From contig NZ_PJRS01000049.1 of NCBI RefSeq assembly GCF_002858925.1, positions 1 through 64,000 on the forward strand: a stretch of 64,000 nt of DNA, given 5' to 3'. The notes beneath the pieces are model-generated. The model was given only the letters and a program-made list of their open reading frames with translations, had not been told where the DNA came from and made no database searches. The translations under genes and the position numbers were made by a program. Each line of letters starts with the position of its first letter. Position 1 is the stretch's first letter. Shown piece after piece: positions 16,976-25,900 of the stretch. Source of the stretch: Caulobacter zeae. Its GTDB lineage: Bacteria; Pseudomonadota; Alphaproteobacteria; Caulobacterales; Caulobacteraceae.

Positions 16976-19011
16976 CGCTCCTCACCCGCCTGCTCGCAGG
17001 CTTCCTCGCCGCCCAGGTCGGGGTGTTCGCCCTAAGCGCCGCCTTCCCGCCGGACATGAGCCGCGCGAAGCGCTCCTCGCCGGTGGTGCTGGGCGAGCGC
17101 GGGGCGTGGCTGCGCGCCCTGCCCGTCGAGAACGGTCGCTGGCGGGTGCGGGCCGACCTGCAACGCACCGACCCGACCTTCCTCAAGCGTCTGGTGGCGG
17201 TGGAGGACGCCCGCTTCCGCTGGCACCTGGGGGTCGACCCCATCGCCGTGGTCCGCGCCGCCGGCTCGGCGATCGTGCATGGCCGGGTCAGCAGCGGCGC
17301 CTCGACCCTGTCGATGCAGACAGCCCGCCTGCTGGAGCCTAGGCCACGCAACCTGGGCAGCAAGCTGATCGAGATGGTCCGCGCCGCCCAGCTGGAAAGC
17401 CGGCTGAGCAAGGACGAGATCCTCGCCCTCTACCTGACCCTGGCCCCCTACGGCGGCAATCTGGAAGGGGTGCGCGGCGCCAGCCTCTCCTACTTCGGCC
17501 ACGAGCCGTCCAGCCTGACCGACGGCGAACAGGCCCTGCTGATCGCCCTGCCCCAGGCGCCCGAGGCCCGCCGGCCCGACCGCCGGCCCGAAGCCGCCCG
17601 CGAGGCCCGCCGCGCGGTGCTGGACAAGATGGTCCGCGCCGGCGTGCTGACCACCGTGGCCGCCGTCGAGGCCGAGGGCGAACCGATCCCGCGCCGCAGC
17701 GCCTTCCCGGCCATGGCCTGGCACCTGGCCGGCCAGCAGGCCGCCGCCGCGCCCGCCAGCCAGCCCAGCGTGCTGACCACCATCGACCCCGACCTGCAGG
17801 CGCGGCTGGAGCCCCTGGCCGCGAGCGTCGCCGCCAGCCAGGGCCCCGAAGCCACCGCCGCCATCATCGTCGTCCGCATCAAGGACCGGGCCGTGCGGGC
17901 CCTGGTCGGCTCGGCCGGCCGCGACCGTCCCGGCGGCTGGGTCGACATGACCAGCGCCGTGCGATCGCCCGGCTCGGCCCTGAAGCCCTTCGTCTACGCC
18001 TTCGCCTTCGACGACGGCATGCTGGCGCCCGACACCCAGATCGACGACGCGCAGACCCGCTTCGCCGACTATCAGCCGGAAAACTTCGACCGCGTGTTCC
18101 ACGGCAAGGTCACCGCCCGCGAGGCCCTGGCCTATTCGCTGAACGTGCCGGCCGTCGCCACCCTGGAGAAGATCGGTCCCGAGGCCTTCGCCGCCCGACT
18201 CGAAGCCGGCGGCGTCAAGCTGCTGCGTCCCAAGGCCGAGGTGAAGGCCGCCGGCCTGGCCCTGGCTCTGGGCGGCGCGGGGATCACGCTGCGCGATCTC
18301 GTCACCCTCTATGCCGGACTGGGCGACGGCGGGGTGGTCAAGCCGCTGGCCTATACGGTCGACGAGGCCAAGACCCGCGAACACCAGGCTGGAACCCGTA
18401 TCGCCCGGCCCGAAGCGGTCAACCAGGTGCTCGACATCCTGCGCGAGGCGCCGGGCCCGCGCGGCCGCGCCCCTTCGGCCCTGACCCGGGGCGGACCGGC
18501 CATGGCCTTCAAGACCGGCACCTCCTACGGCTTTCGCGACGCGGTGGCGGCCGGGATCGTCGGCGGCCACGCCATCGTCGTCTGGACCGGCCGGGCCGAC
18601 GGCGGCGCGCGCGGCGGGCTGACGGGGCGCGACGCGGCCCTGCCCACCCTGTTCGACGTCGCCGATCTCGTGGGCGCGCCGCCCACGGCTCCGCGCCCGA
18701 TCGCGCCGAAGTCTGCCCCCGGCGCCTTGCAGCAACTGCGGACCGTCGCCGACGAGGGTCCGCGCCTGATCTTCCCGCCCGACGGCGCGACGGTGCAGGT
18801 CGAGGGACTGGGCAGGAACTCGCGCGGCCTGGTCCTGGCGGCCGGCGGCGAGAACCTGTCGTGGTACGTGGACGGCAAGCCCCTGGCCGACGATCCGGTG
18901 GGCGGCAAGCCGGTCTGGCGGCCGGCGGCGGCGGGCTTCTATCGGCTGCGCGTGGTCGACGACCAAGGCCGGGCGGCCAGCGCCCGGGTGCGCATCAGGG
19001 CGCCGGGCTAG
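16906..19011 (+). CDS. pbpC: Penicillin-binding protein 1C
   Basis: 701 residues from a GTG. Class A bifunctional PBP: a membrane segment at about 25-46, glycosyltransferase family 51 domain at about 75-240 with catalytic glutamate in VAVEDARFRWHLGVDP (E100), transpeptidase domain at about 265-560 with nucleophile S357 in SALK and a KTGTSYGFRDA box, then the BiPBP_C tail domain (about 600-695) typical of PBP1C. It polymerises and cross-links peptidoglycan at the inner membrane. It follows the alpha-2-macroglobulin gene by 79 bp, a conserved pairing. The N-terminal TPTPDPSPIQGEG is translated repeat DNA, so the true start may differ; no better start with a convincing ribosome site is visible before the membrane segment. 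Confidence 0.94.
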   Translation: MTTANAETTPTPDPSPIQGEGKIPLLTRLLAGFLAAQVGVFALSAAFPPDMSRAKRSSPVVLGERGAWLRALPVENGRWRVRADLQRTDPTFLKRLVAVEDARFRWHLGVDPIAVVRAAGSAIVHGRVSSGASTLSMQTARLLEPRPRNLGSKLIEMVRAAQLESRLSKDEILALYLTLAPYGGNLEGVRGASLSYFGHEPSSLTDGEQALLIALPQAPEARRPDRRPEAAREARRAVLDKMVRAGVLTTVAAVEAEGEPIPRRSAFPAMAWHLAGQQAAAAPASQPSVLTTIDPDLQARLEPLAASVAASQGPEATAAIIVVRIKDRAVRALVGSAGRDRPGGWVDMTSAVRSPGSALKPFVYAFAFDDGMLAPDTQIDDAQTRFADYQPENFDRVFHGKVTAREALAYSLNVPAVATLEKIGPEAFAARLEAGGVKLLRPKAEVKAAGLALALGGAGITLRDLVTLYAGLGDGGVVKPLAYTVDEAKTREHQAGTRIARPEAVNQVLDILREAPGPRGRAPSALTRGGPAMAFKTGTSYGFRDAVAAGIVGGHAIVVWTGRADGGARGGLTGRDAALPTLFDVADLVGAPPTAPRPIAPKSAPGALQQLRTVADEGPRLIFPPDGATVQVEGLGRNSRGLVLAAGGENLSWYVDGKPLADDPVGGKPVWRPAAAGFYRLRVVDDQGRAASARVRIRAPG

Positions 19012-19039
19012 GGCGGATCGATATCTGGCGTTTGGGACG

Positions 19040-19144
19040 AAAACCTCGTCCTTCGACAAGCTCAGGATGAGGTTTTCCAGCGCTCGGGCCCGTAAACTCA
19101 GGCCTGTAAATGGTCCTCACCCTGAGCCTGTCGAAGGGCGAGGG
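19040..19144. repeat. Palindromic intergenic repeat, family 3, copy b
   Basis: Same arms as at 8918-9009: CCTTCGACAAGCTCAGG and, inverted, CCTGAGCCTGTCGAAGG. It lies between convergent pbpC and the DedA gene. Confidence 0.85.
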
Positions 19145-19173
19145 CCACGCGTGGCCTCCGAACGCCTCCAGCC

Positions 19174-19791
19174 TCAAACCTTCGACGCGGCCGGCTTGCG
19201 GCGCAGAATCATCACCGTGGCGACCAGCAGCAGGCCGCCGACGACCACGGCGGTCAGCCACACCGGATCGGGCTTCCAGTAGCCCAGGTGGCGCGCGGCC
19301 AGATAGCCGGGGGCCAGGACGGTGATCACCCACACCGGCGCGGTGACGGTGTTGGCGGCGTGGAAGGTCCAGTCGCGCATGCGGGTCATGCCCGCGGCCA
19401 TCGGCACGAACGGCCGCAGCGGGCCGAGATACCGGGCCACGGCCAGGGCCAGCACGCCGTAGCGGCGGGTGTAGAGGCGGGCGCGGGCAACGGTGCGGCG
19501 GTGCTTGGCCAGCACCGGATGGCGCACGGCCCAGGCGCCCATGTGGCGGCCCATCAGGTAGGAGATCGCATCGCCCAGGGCCGCCCCGACGCTGCACCAG
19601 ACGATCACCTCGACCGGATGCAGCGAGCCGGTGGCGATCAGCGCGCCGGCCGTCAGCATCACCGCCATGATCGGGATCAGCACCCCGACCAGCATCAAGG
19701 CTTCGAGCAGGGTGACGACCGCCAGGATCGCGCACACCAGCAGACGGTGCTCGACGACGAGGCTGTGCAGGCTCTGGAGAAAGGCGTCCAT
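19174..19791 (-). CDS. DedA-family membrane protein
   Basis: 205 residues from the ATG giving MDAFLQSLHSLVVEH. Belongs to the DedA/SNARE-associated (VTT) family: first membrane stretch at 15-60 with LLEALMLVGVLIPIMAVMLTAG, the G-x-LGDAISYLMGR motif (about residue 90), RYGVLALAVARYLGPLRPFVPMAAG with the functional arginine and proline, and two C-terminal membrane helices ending in a basic tail. DedA proteins take part in lipid scrambling and proton-motive-force homeostasis. It is the last gene of a four-gene minus-strand run, about 95 bp after the carbonic anhydrase gene. Confidence 0.88.
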   Translation of the reverse strand: MDAFLQSLHSLVVEHRLLVCAILAVVTLLEALMLVGVLIPIMAVMLTAGALIATGSLHPVEVIVWCSVGAALGDAISYLMGRHMGAWAVRHPVLAKHRRTVARARLYTRRYGVLALAVARYLGPLRPFVPMAAGMTRMRDWTFHAANTVTAPVWVITVLAPGYLAARHLGYWKPDPVWLTAVVVGGLLLVATVMILRRKPAASKV

Positions 19792-19886
19792 GCAACCACC
19801 GTGGCAGGGGATGGTGACGAACAAGTAAGCACCGAACGCCGATCCGCCAACTGCGACGATCCGGCGCGGCCCTCTTTTCCTGCCTC

Positions 19887-20528
19887 CTAGATGCCGTCGC
19901 CTGCCGTCGGGCCGGCCAGCACGCGGTGATAATCCTCGATGCTCTCGATGCCGACATTGAGGTCGGTGACCAGGCCGTTGGCCAGCGAATAGACCCAACC
20001 GTGCACGGCCAGGCTCTGGCCGCGGGCCCAGGCGTCCTGGACGAAGACGTCGGAGGCGACGTTGCGCACCTGGCGGATGACGTTCAGCTCACACAGGCGG
20101 TTAAGGCGGTCGCGCTCTTCCGGGATGGCGTCCAGCTCGCAGCGGTGCTCGGCGTGGACCTCGCGGATCGGGTGCAGCCAGTGATCGACCAGGCCCCGGC
20201 GCTTGCCGTCGATGGCCGCCGCCACGCCGCCGCAGCCGTAATGGCCCACGACCATGACGTGCTTGACCTTCAGCACGTCGACCGCGAACTGCAGCACGGA
20301 CAGGTAGTTGGCGTCCTGCGGCGGAGCCAGGTTGGCGACATTGCGGTGCACGAACAGCTCGCCCGGATCCAGGCCGACAATCTCGTTGGCGGGCACGCGG
20401 CTGTCGCTGCAACCGATCCACAGGTACTCGGGGCTCTGCTGGTTCTCGAGGCGCTTGAAGAACTCGGCGTCGACCTCGGTCTTGCGCTTGGACCAGTTGG
20501 CGTTGTTGGTTTTCAGATCTTCAAGCAT
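19887..20528 (-). CDS. Beta-class carbonic anhydrase, cytosolic
   Basis: 213 residues, no signal peptide. Zinc ligands and catalytic dyad are intact in WIGCSDSRVPANEI (C40, D42, R44) and VGHYGCGGV (H96, C99); HWLHPIREV and NVASDVFVQDAW are typical of the Can/CynT type. Provides bicarbonate for carboxylases. The start is the ATG giving MLEDLKTNNANW, which overlaps the end of the upstream isomerase gene by 8 bp, so translation is probably coupled. The longer upstream reading in this frame has no homology. Confidence 0.94.
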   Translation of the reverse strand: MLEDLKTNNANWSKRKTEVDAEFFKRLENQQSPEYLWIGCSDSRVPANEIVGLDPGELFVHRNVANLAPPQDANYLSVLQFAVDVLKVKHVMVVGHYGCGGVAAAIDGKRRGLVDHWLHPIREVHAEHRCELDAIPEERDRLNRLCELNVIRQVRNVASDVFVQDAWARGQSLAVHGWVYSLANGLVTDLNVGIESIEDYHRVLAGPTAGDGI

Positions 20529-21165
20529 CGGCGGCGTCCGGCTGGAGGCTGGGGTGAGCAGCGGCGAAGGCGGGATGGTCGGCGGCGCGGTCGGCGGCCG
20601 CCACCAGGGTCGGATAGGGTGAAAGGTCGATGTCGAACCGGCGCGCGCCATAGACCTGCGGCACGATGCAGACATCGGCCAGGGTCGGCGCGTCGCCATA
20701 GGCATAGGTCCCGCCGTGGGCGACGACGGCGGCTTCCAGGGCGGTGAAGCCCTCGGCCAGCCAGCGGGCCATCCAGGCCTTTCGGGCGGCCTCGTCCTGG
20801 CCTCGAGCGGCCAGCTCGCCGGTGACCCGTACATTGTTCAGCGGATGGATGTCGCAGGCGACGACCTGGGCCATGGCCCGCACCCGGGCGCGGCCCAGCG
20901 GGTCGGCCGGCAGCAGGGCCGGTTCGGGATGGGTCTCGTCCAGCCATTCCAGGATGGCCAGGCTCTGGGTCAGGACCACGCCGTCGCCGATGGCGAGCGC
21001 CGGCGTGAGGCCCTGCGGGTTCAGGTCGCGATACGCCGCCTGGCGCTGCTCGCCCTTGAGCAGGTTCACCGGCGCCTGGTCATAGGCCAGGCCCTTGAGG
21101 GCGAGGCCTATGCGGACGCGATAGGGCGCGGCCGCCCGCCAGTAGCCGAACAGCGTCAGGGTCAC
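20521..21165 (-). CDS. maiA: Maleylacetoacetate/maleylpyruvate isomerase homologue (zeta-class GST)
   Basis: 214 residues from a GTG start. N-terminal thioredoxin-like domain (1-83) and C-terminal helical GST domain; NLLKGEQ, NPQGLTPAL, LTQSLAILEWLDE and DIHPLNNVRV are hallmarks of MaiA, which isomerises a cis double bond using glutathione. In family members the glutathione-activating segment normally reads R-S-S/T-A/C-x-YRVRI; here it is WRAAAPYRVRI (residues 9-19), with alanines where the catalytic serine is expected. Activity may thus be reduced or altered. It lies 15 bp behind an FAH-family hydrolase gene, matching the last two steps of gentisate or homogentisate breakdown. Confidence 0.88.
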   Translation of the reverse strand: MTLTLFGYWRAAAPYRVRIGLALKGLAYDQAPVNLLKGEQRQAAYRDLNPQGLTPALAIGDGVVLTQSLAILEWLDETHPEPALLPADPLGRARVRAMAQVVACDIHPLNNVRVTGELAARGQDEAARKAWMARWLAEGFTALEAAVVAHGGTYAYGDAPTLADVCIVPQVYGARRFDIDLSPYPTLVAAADRAADHPAFAAAHPSLQPDAADA

Positions 21166-21180
21166 GGCGGCGCGCTCCCT

Positions 21181-21861
21181 CTAGACCAGGGTGAAGGCCA
21201 GGGCGCCGACGCCGTCGACCTCGCCGGCGATCTCGTCGCCCTTGACCACCGCGGCGACGCCTTCGGGCGTGCCGGTGAAGATCAGGTCGCCGGCCGCCAG
21301 GGTCCACAGCTTGCTGGCCTCGGCGATGATCTCGGGGATGTTCCAGATCATGTCGGAGACGAGGCCCGTCTGGCGCTGCACGCCGTTGACGGTCAGCCAG
21401 ATGGCGCCGTCGAACGTCGCGTCGGCCGCCGGACGGATGGCCGAGATGGGAGCAGAGAAGTCGAAGGCCTTGCCCGCTTCCCAGGGGTGGCCCTTGGCCT
21501 TGGCCGCGCCTTGCAGGTCGCGGCGGGTCAGATCAACGCCCACGGCGTAGCCGAAAACGTGGTCCAGGGCGTCGTCGACGGCGATGTTCGCCCCGCCCGA
21601 CTTCAGCGCCACGACCAGCTCGATCTCGTGGTGCAGGTCGGCCGTGCGCGGCGGATAGGGCACGTCGTTCATCAGCGGCGCGATCGCGTCGGCCGGCTTG
21701 GCGAAGAAGAACGGCGGGTCGCGCTCGTCGCCGCCCATCTCGGCGCGGTGGGCGGCGTAGTTGCGGCCTACGCACAGGATGCGGCGAACCGGAAAGACCG
21801 CCTCGGATCCTTCCACCGGAACCGAAGGCTGGACGGGCGGGGGAAAGGCGTAGGTCGTCAT
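21181..21861 (-). CDS. FAH-family hydrolase, probably fumarylpyruvate hydrolase
   Basis: 226 residues, a single C-terminal-type FAH domain. Motifs: RRILCVGRNYAAHRAEMG (substrate loop), PFFFAKPADAI, and HHEIELVVAL, whose glutamates with a later aspartate (AVGVDLTRRDLQ) bind the divalent metal; TGTPEGVAAV closes the fold. Full-size fumarylacetoacetase is about 400 residues, so this short form fits fumarylpyruvate hydrolase of the gentisate route or a related acylpyruvase better. It heads the minus-strand cluster with maiA, carbonic anhydrase and DedA, and is divergent from the ABC transporter operon. Confidence 0.88.
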   Translation of the reverse strand: MTTYAFPPPVQPSVPVEGSEAVFPVRRILCVGRNYAAHRAEMGGDERDPPFFFAKPADAIAPLMNDVPYPPRTADLHHEIELVVALKSGGANIAVDDALDHVFGYAVGVDLTRRDLQGAAKAKGHPWEAGKAFDFSAPISAIRPAADATFDGAIWLTVNGVQRQTGLVSDMIWNIPEIIAEASKLWTLAAGDLIFTGTPEGVAAVVKGDEIAGEVDGVGALAFTLV

Positions 21862-22031
21862 GGCCGCCTGCTTAGACCCAAAACCGCGCGACCGGAACCC
21901 CGCTGGAAAAGCGCGTCATTGGTCGGGAACCGGGTCGCCTAAACGTTCTTTCACTTGCCCAGCCTCTCGCCGTCTTGTCATGTCGGATTGGGGACTGTTG
22001 GCGTTAACAAGACCGGGGGCCGCGAGTACCG

Positions 22032-22910
22032 ATGCTGATCATCGAAAACCTGACGCACGTTTATGGCAACGGCGTGCGCGCCCTGGACGAGGTCAGCCTG
22101 ACCATACCGCGGGGGATGTACGGCCTGCTCGGCCCCAACGGCGCCGGCAAGTCCACCCTGATGCGGACCATCGCCACCCTCCAGGCCCCCACCTCGGGCC
22201 ACATCCGCTTCGGCGACATCGACGTCCTGAAGGATCCGGAGGCCCTGCGCCGCGTGCTGGGCTACCTGCCGCAGGACTTCGGCGTCTATCCGCGGGTCAG
22301 CGCCTACGACATGCTCGACCACATGGCCGTGCTGAAGGGCATTTCCGGCCGCAAGGAGCGCAAGGACACCGTCGAAAGCCTGCTGGCCCAGGTCAACCTC
22401 TGGAACGTTCGGGGCAAGGCCATCGCCGGCTTCTCGGGCGGCATGCGCCAGCGCTTCGGCATCGCCCAGGCCCTGATCGGCGATCCGCGCCTGATCATCG
22501 TCGACGAGCCCACCGCCGGCCTCGACCCAGAGGAACGCAACCGCTTCCTCAACCTCCTGGCCGAGATCGGCGAGAACGTGGTGGTGATCCTGTCGACCCA
22601 CATCGTCGAAGACGTCTCCGACCTCTGCCCAGCCATGGCCATCATCTGCGACGGCCGCATCGTGCGTGAAGGCGCCCCGGCCGACCTGATCGCCCAGCTC
22701 GAAGGCCGCATCTGGAAGAAGACCATCGACAAGGCCGAACTGGACGACGCCAAGGCGGCCCACCAGGTGATCTCGACCCGACTGCTCGGCGGCCGCACCA
22801 TCATCCACGTCCTGGCCGACACCGATCCCGGCGCGGGCTTCGCGCCCGTCACCGGCGGTCTCGAGGACGTCTATTTCTCGACCCTCGCCACTACCCGCTG
22901 CGCGGCGTAA
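22032..22910 (+). CDS. ABC transporter ATP-binding protein
   Basis: 292 residues. Complete nucleotide-binding domain: Walker A GPNGAGKST (about 37-45), Q-loop in LGYLPQDFGVYP, signature FSGGMRQRFGIAQAL, Walker B LIIVDEPTAGLDP and switch histidine in STHIVEDV. The C-terminal 80 residues form a small extra domain common to ABC-2 exporters. The next gene, 13 bp downstream, encodes a large permease fused to a metallopeptidase, so the two make one transporter. Substrate unknown. Confidence 0.93.
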   Translation: MLIIENLTHVYGNGVRALDEVSLTIPRGMYGLLGPNGAGKSTLMRTIATLQAPTSGHIRFGDIDVLKDPEALRRVLGYLPQDFGVYPRVSAYDMLDHMAVLKGISGRKERKDTVESLLAQVNLWNVRGKAIAGFSGGMRQRFGIAQALIGDPRLIIVDEPTAGLDPEERNRFLNLLAEIGENVVVILSTHIVEDVSDLCPAMAIICDGRIVREGAPADLIAQLEGRIWKKTIDKAELDDAKAAHQVISTRLLGGRTIIHVLADTDPGAGFAPVTGGLEDVYFSTLATTRCAA

Positions 22911-22923
22911 GGGGGCAGGCGCC

Positions 22924-25900
22924 ATGTTCGGCAAGATCGCGAGCTTCGAGCTCCGCTACCAGCTGCGTTCCCCGGTGTTCTGGGTGGTCGCCGTCCTGTT
23001 CTTCCTGCTGACCTTCGGGTCGGTGACCATCGAGCAGATCTCGATCGGCGGCGGCGGTACGATCCACAAGAACGCCCCGTTCGCCATCGCCCAGACCCAC
23101 CTGATCCTGTCGATCTTCTACATGTTCGTGACGACGGCCTTCGTGGCCAACGTCATCGTGCGCGACGACGAGACGGGCTACGGCCCGATCCTGCGCACCA
23201 CCCGCATCCGCAAGTTCGACTATCTGTACGGCCGCTTCGCCGGCGCCTTCCTGGCCGCCGCGATCTCGTTCCTGGCCGTGCCGATCGCCATGCTGATCGG
23301 CTCGTTCATGCCGTGGATCGACCCGGAGAAGCTGGGTCCGAACCTGCTGAACGCCTATGTCTACGCCTACTTCGTGCTGGCCCTGCCGACGCTGCTGCTG
23401 ACCTCGGCGCTGTTCTTCGCCCTGGCCACCGTCACCCGCTCGATGATGTGGACCTATGTCGGCGTCATCGGCTTCCTGGTGCTGTGGGTGGTGGCCGGCA
23501 TCGCGCTGGACAAGCCCGAGTTCGAGCAGGCCGCGGCCATGTGGGAGCCCATGGGCACCGGCGCGTTCAGCCTGGCGACCAAGTACTGGACCGCCAACGA
23601 GCGCAACACCGTCACCCCCGCCCTGACCGGAGCCCTGCTGTTCAACCGGGTGTTCGTGATCGCGCTGGCCGGCGGGCTGCTGGCGGCCGCCTACGGCCTC
23701 TTCCGCTTCCAGGCCGCCGAACTGGCCGGCCGCAAGGGCGAGAAGTCCAAGGCCGCCCTGCCGCCGCCGGTCGAGATCCTGCCGCCGGCGCCCAAGCCCC
23801 TGGCCCAGCCGCGCCACGACCGCGCCACGGCCTGGATCCAGTTCGTCGCCCGCACCCGCCTGGACATGGGCCAGGTGTTCAAGAGCCCGGCCTTCTTCGT
23901 GCTGCTGGCGCTGGGCCTGTTCAACGCCGCCGGCTCGCTGTGGGTCGCCACCGACGCGGACGGCTATGGCGGCCAGATCTATCCGGTGACCCGGGCCCTG
24001 CTGGCGCCGCTGCTGGGCTCGTTCAGCCTGATCCCGATGATCATCGCCATCTACTACGCAGGCGAGCTGGTCTGGCGCGAACGCGAGCGCCGCACCCACG
24101 AGATCATAGACTCCACCCCGGTCGGCGACTGGGCCTTCACAGCCCCCAAGATCGCCGCCATCGCCCTGGTGCTGCTGTCGACCCTGCTGGTCAGCGTGGT
24201 CGCCGGCGTCGTCAGCCAGATCGGCCACGGCTACTTCCGGCTGGAACTCGACAAGTACCTCCTGTGGTATGTGCTGCCCCAGGCCGTCGATTGGGTCCTG
24301 CTGGCCGTGCTGGCCGTGTTCCTGCAGGTGCTGAGCCCGCACAAGTTCATCGGCTGGGGCCTGATGGTGGTCTATGTCGTCACCCAGGTGACGTTCCAGA
24401 ACCTCGGCTTCCAGCACAATCTCTACAACTACGGCGGCTCGCCGGGCATGCCGTTCTCGGACATGAACCGCCTGGGCGCCTTCTGGATCGGGGCCTGGTG
24501 GTTCCGCGCCTACTGGAGCGCCTTCGCCGTGCTGCTGGCGGTGCTGTCCTACGCCCTGTGGCGTCGCGGGACCGAGACCCGGCTGCTGCCGCGCCTCAAG
24601 CGCCTGCCCCGTCGCCTGCGCGGCGCCAACGGCGCGGTGTTCGGCGTCGTCTTCCTGGCCTTCGCGGGCCTGGGCGGCTTCATCTTCGTCAACACCAACG
24701 TCTGGAACGAATACCGCACCAACCTCGACGACGAGCGCTGGACGGCGGACATGGAAAAGGCGCTGCTGCGTTACGAGAACACGCCCCAGCCCAAGATCAC
24801 CGGCATGAAGCTGGACGTCGATCTCTATCCGGGCGAGCCCCGGGCGGTGACCCGCGGCGCCTATGTCATCCAGAACAAGACCGGCGCGCCGCTGAAGGAA
24901 ATCCACGTCCGCTTCGACCGCGATCTGGCCGTGCGCGCCCTGTCGATCGAGGGCGCGCGTCCCAAGCAGACCTTCGAGCGCTTCAACTACCGGATCTTCG
25001 CCTTCGACACCCCGCTGGCGCCGGGCGAGACACGCCGGATGAGCTTCATCACCGAGCGCAGCCAGAAGGGCTTCAAGAACGGCGACAACGAGCGTCGCGT
25101 GGTCGTCAACGGCACGTTCCTCAACAACATGGAGATCGCGCCGATCCTGGGCATGGGTCGCGACGGCCTGCTGCAGGACCGCGCCAAGCGCCGCAAGTAC
25201 GGCCTGCCGCCCGAACTGCGGATGGCCAAGCTGGGCGACGTGGCCAGCCGCCAGTTCAACGGCCTGCGCAAGGACGCCGACTTCGTCACCTCCGACATCA
25301 CCGTCACCACCGACGCCGACCAGACGCCGATCGCGCCGGGCAGCAAAGCTTCGGAGCGGGTGTGGAAGTCGGGGAACCTGGAGCGCCGCACTGTGCGCTT
25401 CGTGGCCGACGCGCCGATCCTGCCGTTCCTGTCGATCCAGTCGGCCCGCTACGCGGTCTCGCGCGAGACGTACAAGGGCATCGACCTGGCGGTCTATTAC
25501 GACCCGCAGCACGCCTGGAACATCGACCGTATGCGGGGGTCGATGAAGGCCTCGCTCGATTATTACCAGGAAGAGTTCAGCCCCTATCAGTTCAAGCAGC
25601 TGCGCTTCCAGGAGTTCCCCGCCTACGCCGACTTCGCCCAGGCCTTCGCCGGCACCATCCCGTGGTCGGAGAGCATGTTCTTCATCGCCGACTACCGCGA
25701 TCCCGAGAAGATCGACATGGTCACCTATGTCGGCGCGCACGAGATCGGCCACCAGTGGTGGGCCCATCAGGTGCTGGGCGCCGACCAGCAGGGCTCGACC
25801 ATGCTGTCGGAGACCTTCGCCCAGTACTCGGCCCTGATGGTCATGAAGCGGATGTACGGCGAGGCCCAGATCCGCAAGTTCCTGAAGTTCGAGCTCAACA

